Part shown: in pieces, positions 1 to 7,284 of the stretch
Numbering within the stretch: position 1 is the first letter of the stretch
Layout: every line of letters begins with the position of its first letter
Assembly: GCF_031624495.1 (NCBI RefSeq)
Contig: NZ_JAMQOP010000004.1
Span: 62,001-126,000 of the forward strand
DNA from: Halogeometricum sp. S1BR25-6
GTDB taxonomy: Archaea; Halobacteriota; Halobacteria; Halobacteriales; Haloferacaceae
Direction of reading: 5' to 3'
DNA length: 64,000 nt
Program-made: the position numbers and the translations under genes
The notes under the pieces: model-generated
What the model saw: only the letters and a program-made list of their open reading frames with translations
Told to the model about the DNA's origin: nothing
The model's database searches: none

Positions 1-347
1 GTTCCCCCGACGCCGAGGAGGAGCGTCGGCGCGACGACCGTTGTGAACCCGGTGGCGGACCCCCTGAGAACGTGGGCGACGCCGACCACGAGCAGTCCGA
101 CGCCGAGCGAGACCCGTGACCCGAGGCGGTCGATGACGAGACCGGAGACGAGCGCCAGCGGGATGTAGCTGAGTTGTACGGCGCCGGTGACGACGCCGGC
201 CTCCGTTCCCGATAGGCCGAGCGCGTCGATGATGGGCACGAGGTATGCGGCGAGGGAGAACCACGAGAACGTGTACAGGAAGTAGCCGAGCGTGGCGAAC
301 GCGAGTAGCACGTAGGATTCGGTCGAGACGTCGCCGTCGTCGGTCAT
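1..347 (-). CDS. MFS transporter, N-terminal part (cut by window edge)
   Basis: The leftward reading frame starts at an ATG at 347 and runs off the window after about 115 codons. The translation begins MTDDGDVSTESYVLLAF and shows hydrophobic segments at about residues 13-40, 48-70 and 78-95. The loop after the second helix reads DRLGSRVSLG, which resembles major facilitator motif A (G-x3-D-x-G-R). That supports a 12-helix secondary transporter of the inner membrane. The substrate cannot be told from this fragment. The next gene downstream would lie outside the window. Confidence 0.7.
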   Translation of the reverse strand, partial: MTDDGDVSTESYVLLAFATLGYFLYTFSWFSLAAYLVPIIDALGLSGTEAGVVTGAVQLSYIPLALVSGLVIDRLGSRVSLGVGLLVVGVAHVLRGSATGFTTVVAPTLLLGVGG

Positions 348-450
348 TCGGATACGAAGATACCGCGGCCCCACGTACATGGAGTTGACTGAACCGGCGG
401 CGGTGGCCGTCGTTTCGCAAAGAGCGCCCCGCGGCCCCGACTGCGACGGT

Positions 451-687
451 TCAGAACCGGTAGCCGTCCTCGGACGGTCGTTCGGTGTAATCCGCCTGCA
501 GACCGAGCGACCCTCGAACGGCGTCTCCGAGCGTGACCTCTCGTATCTCGACGCCGGCCTGCGAGCCGCAGACCGCCATCATCGACGTTCGCTGCCGTCG
601 TCGAAGGCCGGCGAGGAGGCCGAGGAACAGGACGGCCGGGGTGACGCTGAGAAGCGCCATTAGGAGTATCGCGTGGAGTACGGACAT
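451..687 (-). CDS. small single-span membrane protein, unknown function
   Basis: A 78-residue protein with one strong N-terminal hydrophobic segment (about residues 4-27, rich in Leu, Ala and Val) followed by a basic LRRRQR stop-transfer sequence and a short soluble tail. The topology would put the tail in the cytoplasm. The start at 687 is the only ATG before the hydrophobic segment, and an AT-rich stretch (about 722-738) that could hold the promoter lies upstream. No family is recognised. It could be a chance frame, but the clean membrane signature favours a real gene. Confidence 0.5.
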   Translation of the reverse strand: MSVLHAILLMALLSVTPAVLFLGLLAGLRRRQRTSMMAVCGSQAGVEIREVTLGDAVRGSLGLQADYTERPSEDGYRF

Positions 688-868
688 ACTCCCGGATTCG
701 GTAGAGATGGCGTAAGAACACTATCTAGGAGTATAGTACCCCTGTGAGACCGGGGCTAGTCGGGTACGGTCGGTCGAGCCCCGATTCGAGGGCGGCCGGT
801 CGAAACGGGCCTCGGCCCCGCGCGGGGCACCGGTGCCTCTATGTTCCGTCCCGAGCATCGCTACCGAA

Positions 869-1561
869 ATGGCGTCCGACCCGATAACCGTTCACCTGAT
901 CGGAGACTCCACCGCGGCGGAGAAGGCGGCGAGCGAGCGTCCCGAAACGGGCTGGGGAACGCCGTTCGCCGAACGCGTCGACGACTCGGTGACGGTCGAG
1001 AACCACGCCCGCAACGGGCGCAGCACTCGCACCTTTCTGGAAGAGGGGCGCTGGCATCCCGTCGTGACCGCCTTGGAGGCGGGCGACTACGTGTTCGTCC
1101 AGTTCGGCCACAACGACGAGGTTCCCTCGAAAGAGCAGTACACGCCGGAAGCGGAGTTCGAGGCCAACCTCGAACGGTTCGTCGCCGAGACGCGCGAACG
1201 AGGGGCGGAAGTGGTGCTACTCACGCCTCTCGCACGCCGTCACTTCGGCGAAGAGGGGATACCGGAGGACACGCACCGAGCCTACTCGGAACTCACCAGG
1301 GACGTCGCGCGACTGCACGACGTACCCCTCGTCGACGCGGACGAGCGAAGCCGGTCTCTCCTGCGCGAGTTGGGTCCCGAGGAGTCGGAATCCCTCTACA
1401 ACCATCTCTCGCCGGGCGAGCACCCGAACTACCCGGACGGCGTGACCGACGACACGCACTTCAGCGAGGCCGGCGCCCGCCGGATGGCCGACCTGATTCT
1501 CGACGGCGTCGAAGCGCTGGACCTCGGGTTGGCGACCCGCCTCGACCGGGATTCCGGATAA
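869..1561 (+). CDS. SGNH hydrolase, rhamnogalacturonan acetylesterase-like
   Basis: A 230-residue esterase that probably removes acetyl groups from rhamnogalacturonan or other pectic oligomers. The SGNH blocks are all visible: GDST with the nucleophile Ser near residue 14, the Gly block NHARNGRSTRTF, the Asn block QFGHND, and the terminal DDTHFSEAG holding the catalytic Asp and His. This block spacing is typical of the fungal and bacterial rhamnogalacturonan acetylesterase (CE12) group. The start at 869 gives GDST close to the N-terminus as usual; an in-frame ATG at 833 would add 12 unrelated residues. There is no signal peptide, so it would act on imported oligomers. The pectinolytic neighbours fit this role. 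Confidence 0.78.
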   Translation: MASDPITVHLIGDSTAAEKAASERPETGWGTPFAERVDDSVTVENHARNGRSTRTFLEEGRWHPVVTALEAGDYVFVQFGHNDEVPSKEQYTPEAEFEANLERFVAETRERGAEVVLLTPLARRHFGEEGIPEDTHRAYSELTRDVARLHDVPLVDADERSRSLLRELGPEESESLYNHLSPGEHPNYPDGVTDDTHFSEAGARRMADLILDGVEALDLGLATRLDRDSG

Positions 1562-1592
1562 TCGCCCCGTCTCGACGCGTGCAAAAACCGGA

Positions 1593-2246
1593 CTATCCCG
1601 GTCCGAACGCGGCGATGTCGGCGCCCACCGTCGCCAGCGCGTCCGCCGGGTTCGGGTCGCTGTCCGCCAAGTGCGTGTAGCGGTGGTCCGGGACGTTCGA
1701 CAGCGCCGCGGCGATGGCCTCGCTGTACGTCTCCACGCCCGGTTCCGTCGGGTCGTCGCCGCCCCAGACGTCCCGGATGACCGTCATCGAGTCGATGCGA
1801 ACCTCCAGACTGCGCGGCTCGTAGCGGGTCAGCAGCTCCGAAAGCCCGAGTTGGAGGGCGACGTACTCGGCGACGTTGTTCCCCGTCCGAGAACCGGCGG
1901 GGCGGCCGAGGCGTGCGAGTTGCGTCTCCTGGGAGTCCACGATGACGGCCCCCGCCCCCGCGGGGCCGGGGTTCCCGCGCGAACTGCCGTCGACGTAGAG
2001 CACGAAGGCGTCGCTCGCCGGTTCGACTGCGGGCGGTCGAGCGAGGTCCGACGCCGACAGTTCTTCGAGCGCTCCTCGCAACTCGGTCCGTTCGGTCGCC
2101 GGGTCGAAGAGGCCGCCGTGGCCGGGGACGGCATCGTCGATGACCTCGGTGGCGGCCGTCATCTCGTACCCGACGTCCGCGAGAACGTCGTCGACGCCCG
2201 CGGCGAGCGGCGAGAGGTATTCGGCCGGAAGTCCCTCGTCGGTCAC
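1593..2246 (-). CDS. rnhA: ribonuclease HI family protein
   Basis: A 217-residue protein with a haloarchaeal N-terminal extension (about residues 1-78) followed by an RNase H fold. Acidic active-site positions are visible: YVDGSSRGNPG (Asp near 86), NNVAEYVAL (Glu), RIDSMTV (Asp) and NPADALA (final Asp). It would cleave the RNA strand of RNA-DNA hybrids in replication and repair, and is probably a core gene unrelated to the sugar genes. The chosen start is GTG at 2246, because the frame upstream is unlike protein and related halophile proteins (from memory) begin near EGLPAEYLSPLA. A short ORF ends on this GTG. Confidence 0.85.
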   Translation of the reverse strand: MTDEGLPAEYLSPLAAGVDDVLADVGYEMTAATEVIDDAVPGHGGLFDPATERTELRGALEELSASDLARPPAVEPASDAFVLYVDGSSRGNPGPAGAGAVIVDSQETQLARLGRPAGSRTGNNVAEYVALQLGLSELLTRYEPRSLEVRIDSMTVIRDVWGGDDPTEPGVETYSEAIAAALSNVPDHRYTHLADSDPNPADALATVGADIAAFGPG

Positions 2247-2326
2247 GATGCCCGCCCCTCTTGCGCGTTCCGAGCCGTCTCCCTCTCCGCTCGGAGCGAT
2301 TCCGTCCGCGGCTGGTGCCGCTGCAT
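2243..2326 (-). CDS. possible 27-residue leader ORF overlapping the rnhA start
   Basis: An ATG at 2326 opens a 27-codon frame rich in Arg and Glu (MQRHQPRTESL...) whose TGA stop overlaps the GTG start of rnhA in a GTGA arrangement. A TATA-like sequence (ATTATG on the minus strand, near 2350) lies about 25 bases upstream of this ATG, so the ATG would be the first codon of a leaderless transcript. rnhA, about 80 bases further on, would then be translated by termination-reinitiation. Whether the peptide is functional or only couples translation is unknown. Confidence 0.33.
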   Translation of the reverse strand: MQRHQPRTESLRAERETARNAQEGRAS

Positions 2327-2707
2327 AGCGGCTCTCGGTGGCCGAGCGACATAATCTCTTTCGACGGCTTCGTCGAGTTCGTCCTCCGACCCCAGCGTCG
2401 AATCGACCGCTCAAACTCGAAGGGGTCCCGGAGACGGCACCGCGGAGTACGGCAGTCGGAGCGATAGTACCGCTCTGCGAGACATCTCCTGAGGGGTCTG
2501 TAACCGTATCCTCCGTATCTGAAACCGCAAGTGGCAAAGATAGATGTAAATATCGGAATACGAGTTCGCATTTCGACCGACCCCCTGATCCGGCTCTGCT
2601 CGGCGAACGGAGGAGCGGTAAACGGCGCTGCCGTCTCGAACCCCCTTGGGTCGAGAGCGTCGGGCGGGACCCACACCCTTATCCACCGGGTCGTCGTTTC
2701 TGCATCC

Positions 2708-3607
2708 GTGCCCACTGGCGCCGTCTCCGGACTCAAACACAGGCTCCCGCCGATTCCGATGATCGCGCTCGCGGTTCTCGCGGTCAGCACCAGCGCGATT
2801 CTGGTACGGTACAGTTCGGCACCGAGCCTCGTCGTCGCGCTCTACCGAGTTCTATTCACTACCGTTCTGCTGATTCCGTTCGCGGTCCGGCGGCATCGAG
2901 GCGCCTTTCGACGACTTTCGGGCCCGGACTGGGTCGCCGCGAGCGCTGCCGGTGTCGCCCTCGCCCTCCACTTCGCCTCGTGGTTCGAGAGTCTGGCGTG
3001 GACCAGCGTCGCCGCTTCGGTCACCATCGTCCAGGCGCAGGTCCTCTTCGTCGCCGCCGGAGCGGCGGTCTTCCTCTCCGAACGCGTCACGCGGGGGACC
3101 GTCCTCGGCGTCGTCTTCGCGCTCTGCGGCATCGCGGTGATGTCGCTGGGGGACGCGGTCACCGGCGTGGCCGTCACGGGGCGGGCGCCGCTCTACGGCA
3201 ACGCCCTGGCGCTGGCCGCCGCCGTCTGCATGGCCGGCTACCTCCTCGCCGGGCGTTCGCTCCGCCAGCGCGTTCCCCTCCTCCCGTACGTCGTCTTGGT
3301 CTACTCCGTCTGCGTGGTCGTGCTGCTCGCTCTCGTTACCGCCACCGGTACTCCCCTCGTCGACTACCCGCCGCATGAATGGCTGCTCTTCCTCGCGATG
3401 GCCGTCGGCCCCGGCGTCTTCGGCCACACCGTCCTGAACTGGGCGCTGGCCCACGTCGACTCCAGCGTGGTCAGCGTCTCGCTCCTCGCGGAGCCCATCG
3501 GAAGCACCGCCTTGGCGTTCGTCCTACTCGGGGAGGTGCCGACGGAACTCACCGTCGCCGGCGGCGTGGTCGTTCTCGTCGGTATCGCCCTCACCTCCGG
3601 GACGTGA
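2708..3607 (+). CDS. EamA/DMT-superfamily transporter
   Basis: A 299-residue integral membrane protein with about ten hydrophobic helices arranged as two EamA repeats. It begins PMIALAVLAVSTSAILVRYSS and has the typical conserved segment VSLLAEPIGSTALAFVLLGE near the end of the second repeat, matching the drug/metabolite transporter superfamily. These usually export metabolites or amino acids. The GTG at 2708 is preferred because the segment upstream is not protein-like and a TTATCC promoter-like element lies about 25-30 bases before it. It appears to be a single-gene unit; substrate unknown. Confidence 0.8.
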   Translation: MPTGAVSGLKHRLPPIPMIALAVLAVSTSAILVRYSSAPSLVVALYRVLFTTVLLIPFAVRRHRGAFRRLSGPDWVAASAAGVALALHFASWFESLAWTSVAASVTIVQAQVLFVAAGAAVFLSERVTRGTVLGVVFALCGIAVMSLGDAVTGVAVTGRAPLYGNALALAAAVCMAGYLLAGRSLRQRVPLLPYVVLVYSVCVVVLLALVTATGTPLVDYPPHEWLLFLAMAVGPGVFGHTVLNWALAHVDSSVVSVSLLAEPIGSTALAFVLLGEVPTELTVAGGVVVLVGIALTSGT

Positions 3608-3673
3608 CTCCAAACCCGACTCCGCATACGACCCGACCCGCGCCTGCCGACGACCGAATCGCTCACCCGTCGC

Positions 3674-4810
3674 TCACCGACCGATGGCGAACGGACCGAT
3701 GTCGAGCGAGGGCTCCTCGCCGCTCGCGAGGTCCGCGCCGAGTTCGCCGAGGACGCCGGCGAACTTGTAGCCGTGACCGGAGAACCCGCCCAAGACGACG
3801 ACCTCCGAGTGGTTCGGGAGCGTGTCGACGATGAAGTTTCGGTCGACGGTGTTCGTGTAGATACACGTCTCGAAGCCCAGCGGTTCGTCGGCGTCAACGG
3901 CGAGATACCGACCCGCGGCTTCGGCGAGTATCTCCCCGTCGCGTTCGGTGGCCTCCCGTTCCATCTCGTCGGGGTCGATTCGCTCGCGGAGGTGGTAGTG
4001 GCGACCGAACTTCACGCCGGGTCTACCGTAGGTCGGAAAGCCGTAGTGGACATCCTCCCCGTCGGAGACGAGGAATACGGGGTGAACTTCCGGGGCGAAC
4101 TCCTCGGCCCGCCTTGGTCGGAACCAACTGAGGACCTGCCGCTCCGGACTGACGGTCGACGCCAGCGAGTCGACGACCTTTCCGAGCCACGGACCGGCCG
4201 CGACGACGAGGCGGTCCGCCTCGTACCGCCCGGTCTCCGTGGTTACCTTCACGCCGTTCCGCGTCGACCGCCAGTCGGTGACTCTCGTTTCGGTTTCGAC
4301 GGTCGCGCCGAGTTCCCGCGCCAGTTCGACGTGCGCGACGGTGGCCGCCTCGGGCCGTACGAACCCTCCGTCGGCCTGGTAGACGACCTCGTACTCCTCG
4401 GGGAGCGTGAACCCGGGGAACCGCTCGGAGGCCTCCGCACCGCCGATTCGTTCGTGCGGAATCGAGTGTACCTCGCAGGTCCGCCGCGCGCCCGACACCA
4501 CGTCGCTCGCGGCGGGGCCGGCGGCGACCGACCCGGTCTTGAACAGCAGTTGCTCGCCGCACTCGTCCCCGAGTCGCTTCCAGTAGTCGTACGCTCGGTC
4601 GATCATCGCCGTGTACTGGGGGTGTTCGTGGTAGGCCCGCCGAATCATCCGCGTGTGACCGTGCGAAGACCCCCGCGAATGCGGGATTCCGTAGCGTTCG
4701 AGTCCGAGTACCGTCTTTCCTCTCCTCGCGAGTTCGTAGACCGTCGCGCTTCCGATTCCCCCGACGCCGACGACGATTGCGTCGAATTCCGGACTCGTTT
4801 CTCCCGTCAT
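3674..4810 (-). CDS. FAD-dependent amine oxidase, sarcosine/N-methyltryptophan oxidase family
   Basis: A 378-residue flavoprotein. The N-terminal dinucleotide site reads VVGVGGIGSATVYELARRG, followed by the acidic-tipped LGLERY and the HSRGSSHGHTRMIRRAY segment typical of monomeric sarcosine oxidase and N-methyltryptophan oxidase. The C-terminal FETCIYTNTVDRNFIVD contains the Cys (about residue 316) that binds FAD covalently in this family, and GGFSGHGYKFA completes the flavin site. It would oxidise a secondary amine or N-methyl amino acid and release hydrogen peroxide. A TATA element at 4831-4842 sits 27 bases before the ATG, supporting the start. It has no obvious link to pectin use. Confidence 0.82.
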   Translation of the reverse strand: MTGETSPEFDAIVVGVGGIGSATVYELARRGKTVLGLERYGIPHSRGSSHGHTRMIRRAYHEHPQYTAMIDRAYDYWKRLGDECGEQLLFKTGSVAAGPAASDVVSGARRTCEVHSIPHERIGGAEASERFPGFTLPEEYEVVYQADGGFVRPEAATVAHVELARELGATVETETRVTDWRSTRNGVKVTTETGRYEADRLVVAAGPWLGKVVDSLASTVSPERQVLSWFRPRRAEEFAPEVHPVFLVSDGEDVHYGFPTYGRPGVKFGRHYHLRERIDPDEMEREATERDGEILAEAAGRYLAVDADEPLGFETCIYTNTVDRNFIVDTLPNHSEVVVLGGFSGHGYKFAGVLGELGADLASGEEPSLDIGPFAIGR

Positions 4811-4830
4811 ATCCCTACGGTCGCCCGCCA

Positions 4831-4842
4831 GTAGTATAATGG
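4831..4842 (-). promoter_or_regulatory. TATA promoter of the sarcosine oxidase-family gene
   Basis: Read on the minus strand this is CCATTATACTAC, a good archaeal TATA box centred about 27 bases upstream of the ATG at 4810. It implies a leaderless transcript. Confidence 0.6.
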
Positions 4843-4934
4843 TGTGGGGGTAATACTCACGCGGCGTGCAAACCGGCGGAGCAGTACGCTGGTGGGAATG
4901 CGACTGACGCGCCCGCACCCGCCACATGATGATA

Positions 4935-4956
4935 ATTACACCCGTAGTATTGTAAT
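4935..4956. repeat. inverted repeat ATTAC-N12-GTAAT, possible operator
   Basis: Five-base arms ATTAC and GTAAT are separated by 12 bases. The spacer length and the right half (TAGTATTGTAAT) match two longer inverted repeats at 18485-18508 and 47060-47085. It lies about 125 bases upstream of the sarcosine oxidase-family gene. With only five-base arms it could be coincidence. Confidence 0.35.
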
Positions 4957-5186
4957 CTCTATCGGCTGTGGGCGGTGTCGACCCGTCCCGGTTGTTGGAG
5001 GCTCTCCCACTGCGGAGCATTCTTGAGTTTATATAGTTTGGCAATGTCGAACGGCGCTCTCCGCTCGTTTCTCTCGGACGTCGGACTTCGCCGAATCACC
5101 ACGGCTTCAAGAACGTGACTGCGACGAGGGTCGACCGAAATTCGAGATGCTCGAACCCGAGGGACGGGGGAGCGGGCAGTGAGCGT

Positions 5187-5951
5187 CTACGCGAGCGAAA
5201 GCTCCAACTCGAACTCCGCGACGGCGTCGGTGACGGTACGCGCTAGCTCTATCTCTCGGTCCGAGTCGGTCACCGCGTGCGCCGGACCGGTGACGCTGAA
5301 TCCGCCGACGACGTCGCCCGGACTTCGGGTCGCCGCGACGCCGATGCCGTAGAGTTCGTCGAAGTTCTCCGCCCGGTTGACGGCGTACCCCCGGTCGCGT
5401 ATCTCCGACAGTTCGGCGGCCAACGCTTCGCGGTCGGTGATGGAGTTCTCCGTCTCGCCCGGGAGGCCCCACCGTTCGACGACCTGTTCGACCCGCCGGT
5501 CGGGGAGTTCGGCGAGTATCGCTTTGCCCACGGCGGTGTTGTGGAGGTACAGGCGGTTGCCGAGTTGCTCGTGCGCCCACCCTATCTTTTCCCCGGAGAC
5601 GGTGTGGAGAAAGACGGCCCGCCCCCCCATCTCCACCGCGAAGATGGAGCGGAGACCGGTCTCCTCGAACAGGCGTTCGGTGAACGTGCGAGCCAGCACG
5701 TATCCGGTGTCGCGCGTTCGAACCTTGCTCCCCAGTCGGAGGAGTTCCGGGCCGAGAGAGTAGAAATCGCCCTCCTGGACCACGAACTGCTTTCGCTTCA
5801 GAGTCGCGAGATGGCCGTGAATCGTGCTCTTGGGTTTTCCCATTAGCTCGGCGAGTTCGGAGACTCTGGCCCCCTCGTGCTCTTCGAGCAGTTCGAGCAC
5901 CGCTATCGACGTGGCCGTCGTCTTCAGCCCCGCCGGCTCGTCGTCTGTCAT
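5187..5951 (-). CDS. IclR-family transcriptional regulator (first of three)
   Basis: A 254-residue regulator. Residues about 10-65 form the winged helix-turn-helix (VSELAELMGKPKSTIHGHLATL), and the remainder is the effector-binding IclR domain (HNTAVGKAILAELPDRRV, RDRGYAVNRAENFDELYGIGV, GGFSVTGPA). In haloarchaea such proteins commonly control sugar catabolism, and the adjoining leftward dehydrogenase at 6086-7192 is a plausible target. A TATA box at 5971-5980 lies 25 bases before the ATG. The helix-turn-helix is only partly like that of the 46043 regulator, so they probably recognise different sites. Confidence 0.9.
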   Translation of the reverse strand: MTDDEPAGLKTTATSIAVLELLEEHEGARVSELAELMGKPKSTIHGHLATLKRKQFVVQEGDFYSLGPELLRLGSKVRTRDTGYVLARTFTERLFEETGLRSIFAVEMGGRAVFLHTVSGEKIGWAHEQLGNRLYLHNTAVGKAILAELPDRRVEQVVERWGLPGETENSITDREALAAELSEIRDRGYAVNRAENFDELYGIGVAATRSPGDVVGGFSVTGPAHAVTDSDREIELARTVTDAVAEFELELSLA

Positions 5952-5970
5952 ACGTACCCATTGACGTCGA

Positions 5971-5980
5971 CCAATATAAA
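5971..5980 (-). promoter_or_regulatory. TATA promoter of the first IclR gene
   Basis: On the minus strand the sequence reads TTTATATTGG, centred about 25 bases upstream of the ATG at 5951. It supports a leaderless start. Confidence 0.6.
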
Positions 5981-6085
5981 ATTCGGGATATTCGAACGGC
6001 TAGCTGGCGGGTCGAATCGCCCCGTCCTGCCGGTGTTCGCCGCTCTGGAGGACGGTCGCGAGAAAAACCGGTCGGGACTGAGGGT

Positions 6086-7192
6086 TCAGTTGCCGACGTC
6101 GACCCAACCGCCCTGCTCGCCGGACTCGTAGGCCGCGTCGAGGACGCGGAGGAGTTGGAGGGCGTCGTCTACCGTCGCGGGCACGTCGCCCGTCTCGTAG
6201 CCCGCGAAGTAATCCTCGAAGTAGTCCTGCACGAAGTCACCCCACGCCGGGAACCGGTCGTAGGTGAACTCGAACTCGACGGTTCGCTTCGGCGCCGCCG
6301 TCCAGTCGGGGTGTTCGGACGTGATGTCGAGGGGGACCGTCGGTTCGTGCTGCAGAGAGTCGTGGTGAAGCGGCGTCAGCGCCTGCCCTTCGGTCCCGTA
6401 GAGGCCGAGATGCGTGTCCTTCCCCCGGTCGCTCAGGTAGTAGCCGGTGTGGTAGGTGCCGAGCGTACCACTCTCCGTCTCGAACTGCAGGACGGCGCCC
6501 GCTTCGACGTCGGCCTCCTCAGCCTCGTGGAATCGGGCGTTCACCCGAGCGATGGGGTCGTCGAGGATCCACGGCATCATGTCGACCCAGTGGGGACCGA
6601 TCCACTGGAGCGCCCCGCCGCGACTCGTCTCGCGGTCGTAGATGTAGTGGTCGGTGTCCCGGAAGGAGAGTTGACTGGCGTTGAACCGCCCGTCGACGGT
6701 CCACACGTCGCCGAAGAACCCCTCGGACACCCGGTCGCGCAGTTCCATCGCGACGGGATTTCGTCGGTAGTACATCGTCGGCGAGACGGTCACGCCGGCC
6801 TCGTTGGCCCGTTCGGCGACGTCCGCCAGGTCGTCCGCGGTCCGTGCGATGGGCTTTTCGCTGATGACGTGCACACCGTTCTCGACGGCGCTGTCGATGA
6901 TTGCCGGCGTCTCGTCGCTTCGGTAGGTGATCCAGACCACGTCGACCGTCCCGTCGGCGACGAGTTCATGCGGGTCCTCGTACACCGACGCGCCGGCGAC
7001 GAGTTCGGAGGCGTCCTGCCCCTCGGTCGTCACCTCGTCCGGCCGGTCGTCCATCGCCGCGATGTTCGCCACGTCGACGGTGCGTCCCGGTTCGCATACC
7101 GCGGTGACGGTGGCGTCGAGTTGACTCGCGACGGCGAAGTAGGGGTCGCGGTGGTGGTGGTCGATACCGACGTATCCGATGTTCACGCCCAT
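6086..7192 (-). CDS. Gfo/Idh/MocA-family oxidoreductase (1 of 5)
   Basis: A 368-residue NAD(P)-dependent sugar dehydrogenase-like protein. The N-terminal Rossmann part begins MGVNIGYVGIDHHHRDPY, an unusual form of the GxGxxG site. The family motif EKPIA is present as HVISEKPIARTADDL near residue 115. The C-terminal domain contains RGGALQWIGPHWVDMMPWI, where the His matches the usual catalytic GGGxxxDxxxH position in altered form. The degenerate first Gly motif may mean a changed cofactor or a different fold edge. A TATA element at 7211-7220 lies 25 bases upstream. Substrate unknown; the setting suggests a pectin-derived sugar or acid. Confidence 0.85.
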   Translation of the reverse strand: MGVNIGYVGIDHHHRDPYFAVASQLDATVTAVCEPGRTVDVANIAAMDDRPDEVTTEGQDASELVAGASVYEDPHELVADGTVDVVWITYRSDETPAIIDSAVENGVHVISEKPIARTADDLADVAERANEAGVTVSPTMYYRRNPVAMELRDRVSEGFFGDVWTVDGRFNASQLSFRDTDHYIYDRETSRGGALQWIGPHWVDMMPWILDDPIARVNARFHEAEEADVEAGAVLQFETESGTLGTYHTGYYLSDRGKDTHLGLYGTEGQALTPLHHDSLQHEPTVPLDITSEHPDWTAAPKRTVEFEFTYDRFPAWGDFVQDYFEDYFAGYETGDVPATVDDALQLLRVLDAAYESGEQGGWVDVGN

Positions 7193-7210
7193 ACACGGTG
7201 TTCACAGAAT

Positions 7211-7220
7211 ACAATATATA
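7211..7220 (-). promoter_or_regulatory. TATA promoter of the first Gfo/Idh/MocA gene
   Basis: The minus-strand sequence TATATATTGT is centred 25 bases before the ATG at 7192, an ideal leaderless haloarchaeal promoter. Confidence 0.6.
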
Positions 7221-7284
7221 AATGTGTTGTTCGTGCGGGTCGCGTCTCGCTATCGTCCCGTTCCGGCCGCCCGCGTCTGACGCG

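Larger units (their letters stand above)
4811..5186. other. intergenic region with an isolated TATA-like box and an inverted repeat
   Basis: No convincing gene lies here. It contains the promoter of the leftward oxidase gene, an inverted repeat at 4935-4956, and an AT-rich box GTTTATATAG near 5028-5037 that is not placed correctly for either neighbouring gene. An ATG at 5044 opens only 24 codons and lies too close to that box to be its leaderless start. The box could serve an unannotated small RNA. Confidence 0.4.

Noticed and set aside
5044-5118. 24-codon frame after a TATA-like box
   Set aside because: The box is only about 12 bases from the ATG, so a transcript from it would start after the ATG.
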